Source: an uncultured Selenomonas sp.
GTDB lineage: Bacteria; Bacillota; Negativicutes; Selenomonadales; Selenomonadaceae
NCBI GenBank assembly: GCA_937981305.1
Contig: CALJPB010000005.1
Location: 1 to 7,224 of the forward strand
Direction of reading: 5' to 3'
DNA length: 7,224 nt
The translations under genes were made by a program, and so were the position numbers. Positions within the stretch are counted from its first letter, which is position 1; each line of letters starts with the position of its first letter. Under the pieces are notes generated by a model. It was given only the letters and a program-made list of their open reading frames with translations. It was not told the DNA's origin and did not search any database. Shown one piece after another: positions 5,875 to 7,224 of the stretch.

Positions 5875-6591
5875 TCAGCCATGCTTGATCCGATGAAGTG
5901 CCGCCGCTGCCGCCTGCTGCTCCGCCTCCTTCTTGCTGCGACCCGTCCCCTCCCCCATCGCCTCTCCCGCGATGAGGACACGCGTGGTAAAGCGTTTGTC
6001 ATGATCGGGACCGGTCTCACCGATCAGCTCATAGGAAATGCTCACATGGCGTTTCTGCTGGATATGCTCCTGCAATGCGGTCTTATAGTCGTGCGATACA
6101 TGACTGCGCTGTACGAGAGGAAGCTCAGAGGCAAGCTGACGCGTCACATAGTCCTGCGCCATCTCCCAGCCGCCGTCCAGATAGACCGCACCGATCACCG
6201 CCTCAAAAGCATTCTCAAGGTTGTTCTGCCGATCAGTTCCCCCACCCAAAAGCTCTCCGCGTCCGAGGAGAAGATAGCTGCCGAGGTCAAGCTGCCGGGC
6301 AAGGCGTGCCAGTGTCTCACTCTGGACGAGACTCGCACGCATCTTCGTGAGCTCTCCCTCGGTACAGTCCGGAAAGTGCGCATACAAATAGGTGCTGGAG
6401 GCAAGCTCCAGCACTGCATCGCCCAGAAACTCCAGACGCTCGTTATGAGGAATAGCATCTTTCGCTTCATTGGTATAAGACGGATGCGTCAACGCCTCAT
6501 CTAACAGAGAAATATTATCAAATGTTACATTCATGTGAACAGAAAGACGCACAAGAGCTGCGCGTCTTTCCTCTGTCATTTCATATGCCAT
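5875..6591 (-). CDS. rnc: Ribonuclease III
   Basis: Double-strand-specific endoribonuclease that processes rRNA precursors and structured RNAs as a homodimer in the cytoplasm. The product is 238 residues (E. coli 226). The catalytic domain carries the family signature HNERLEFLGDAVLE (49-62) with Glu51, Glu54 and Asp58. The second metal-binding segment reads NNLENAFEAVIGAVYLDGG, with Glu130 present but Asn127 where relatives usually have Asp (E. coli Asp114). The double-stranded-RNA-binding domain spans about 167-236 (DYKTALQEHIQ, GPDHDKRF, then RSKKEAEQQAAAAAL). The start ATG at 6591 lies four bases after the fabF stop, with a weak AGAAG seven bases upstream; ATG at 6579 is an alternative. 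The frame stays open about 65 codons further upstream, but that part overlaps fabF and is spurious. The gene forms a unit with fabF, as is common in Firmicutes. Confidence 0.95.
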   Translation of the reverse strand: MAYEMTEERRAALVRLSVHMNVTFDNISLLDEALTHPSYTNEAKDAIPHNERLEFLGDAVLELASSTYLYAHFPDCTEGELTKMRASLVQSETLARLARQLDLGSYLLLGRGELLGGGTDRQNNLENAFEAVIGAVYLDGGWEMAQDYVTRQLASELPLVQRSHVSHDYKTALQEHIQQKRHVSISYELIGETGPDHDKRFTTRVLIAGEAMGEGTGRSKKEAEQQAAAAALHRIKHG

Positions 6592-6595
6592 TGTT

Positions 6596-7224
6596 TTACT
6601 TCTGATACTTCTTGACGACGAGACAGGCATTGTGCCCGCCGAAGCCGAAGGAGTTCGAAATCGCCGCACGCACAGTCTTTGCACGAGACTGATTGGGTAC
6701 ATAGTCAAGATCGAGCCCCTCATCCGGAGTCTCATAGTTGATCGTCGGGGGAAGCATATCATTCTCGACCGCAAGTGCCGACGCAATCAACTCAACACTG
6801 CCCGCGGCGCCAAGAAGATGTCCCGTCATCGACTTGATCGAGGAGACTGCGACATCCTTTGCCGCATTTCCCCAGACCGTCTTGATCGCCTCGGTCTCAC
6901 AAAGATCGTTCATGTGCGTGGAGGTGCCATGTGCATTGATATAGTCGATGTCCTCCGGGCGAAGTCCCGCATCGTCGAGAGCATACTTCATGCACTTCGC
7001 TTGATATTCGCCATGCGGCGCTGGGCTCGTAATGTGATAACCGTCGGAGTTAGAGCCATAGCCGACGAGCTCGGCATAGATGTGTGCGCCGCGCGCCTCT
7101 GCGTGTTCGAGCGTCTCAAGCACGACAAGCCCCGCTCCCTCGCCCATGACGAACCCCGAGCGGTTCTTATCAAACGGACGCGATGCATGTGCGGGATCAT
7201 CGTTGTGATCCGTGCAGAGTGCCT
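6596..7224 (-). CDS. fabF: 3-oxoacyl-[ACP] synthase II, C-terminal half (5' partial)
   Basis: Condensing enzyme (KAS II) that extends acyl-ACP with malonyl-ACP in type II fatty acid synthesis, in the cytoplasm. About 208 of roughly 410 residues are visible. The coding frame enters from the right edge at 7222, so the start and the active-site Cys lie outside. The first visible residues, [18 protein letters not shown], are the family's SRPFD..R.GFV.GEGAG block. The two catalytic histidines are visible in [11 protein letters not shown] (His codon at 6931-6929) and in [15 protein letters not shown], which also carries the conserved Lys. The C-terminus [13 protein letters not shown] is typical. 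The stop TAA (6598-6596) is four bases from rnc, indicating one transcript. Loci of this type normally include acpP, fabG, fabD and plsX upstream, but none can be checked here. Confidence 0.95.
   Translation of the reverse strand, partial: ALCTDHNDDPAHASRPFDKNRSGFVMGEGAGLVVLETLEHAEARGAHIYAELVGYGSNSDGYHITSPAPHGEYQAKCMKYALDDAGLRPEDIDYINAHGTSTHMNDLCETEAIKTVWGNAAKDVAVSSIKSMTGHLLGAAGSVELIASALAVENDMLPPTINYETPDEGLDLDYVPNQSRAKTVRAAISNSFGFGGHNACLVVKKYQK

Noticed and set aside
5869..6504. A 211-codon open frame on the + strand opposite rnc
   Set aside because: Antisense shadow of rnc; Arg/Leu-rich translation and no independent support.
6592..6786. 65-codon N-terminal extension of the rnc frame
   Set aside because: It lies entirely over the C-terminus of fabF and its gap, is Arg-rich and unlike any RNase III N-terminus. 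The ATG at 6591 gives a normal protein.

Overview
The window is coding-dense bacterial DNA of fairly high GC (estimated by eye in the upper 50s percent). The gene content suggests a diderm Firmicute of the Negativicutes, such as a Selenomonas relative. The fabF-rnc order is Firmicutes-like, yet the window also encodes a tripartite-type RND efflux pump with a lipoprotein adaptor, which requires an outer membrane. The taxon is an inference, not read from a marker gene.

Left block (1-1262, + strand): the 3' end of tag (DNA-3-methyladenine glycosylase I), then azlC and azlD, the two subunits of a branched-chain amino acid exporter. The genes are joined by ATGA stop/start overlaps. Between tag and azlC lies the oddest structure of the window, a diverged tandem duplication of about 80 bp (126-205 and 206-288). 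Each copy carries the tail of tag, the azlC Shine-Dalgarno, the start codon and about 21-22 azlC codons. The first copy is a truncated 27-codon azlC head that ends by reading in frame into a second copy of the tag tail. Its stop overlaps the start of the intact azlC. The copies differ mostly by synonymous and conservative changes, as two orthologous alleles would.

Centre: a perfect 13-bp inverted repeat flanked by A and T runs (1261-1291) fills the 33-bp gap between the convergent azlD and pump genes and should terminate transcription from both sides. From 5690 down to 1296 on the - strand lie a periplasmic adaptor lipoprotein gene and an AcrB/MexB-type (HAE1) RND permease gene. Both start with TTG behind a perfect AGGAGG. 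No outer-membrane channel (TolC/OprM type) and no local regulator is present. A consensus-like promoter (5789-5817) precedes the pump genes, and a stable stem-loop/dyad (5751-5777) lies at the predicted 5' end of the transcript.

Right block (- strand): rnc (RNase III) lies 4 bp downstream of fabF (3-oxoacyl-ACP synthase II, N-terminal half outside the window). No clear terminator separates rnc from the pump promoter. RNase III carries Asn where the family normally has a metal-binding Asp.

No RNA genes, CRISPR arrays, insertion sequences or prophage genes were seen. I found no wholly new system. The best leads are the tag/azlC duplication junction with its coupled mini-ORF, the pump leader hairpin, and the RNase III active-site substitution.
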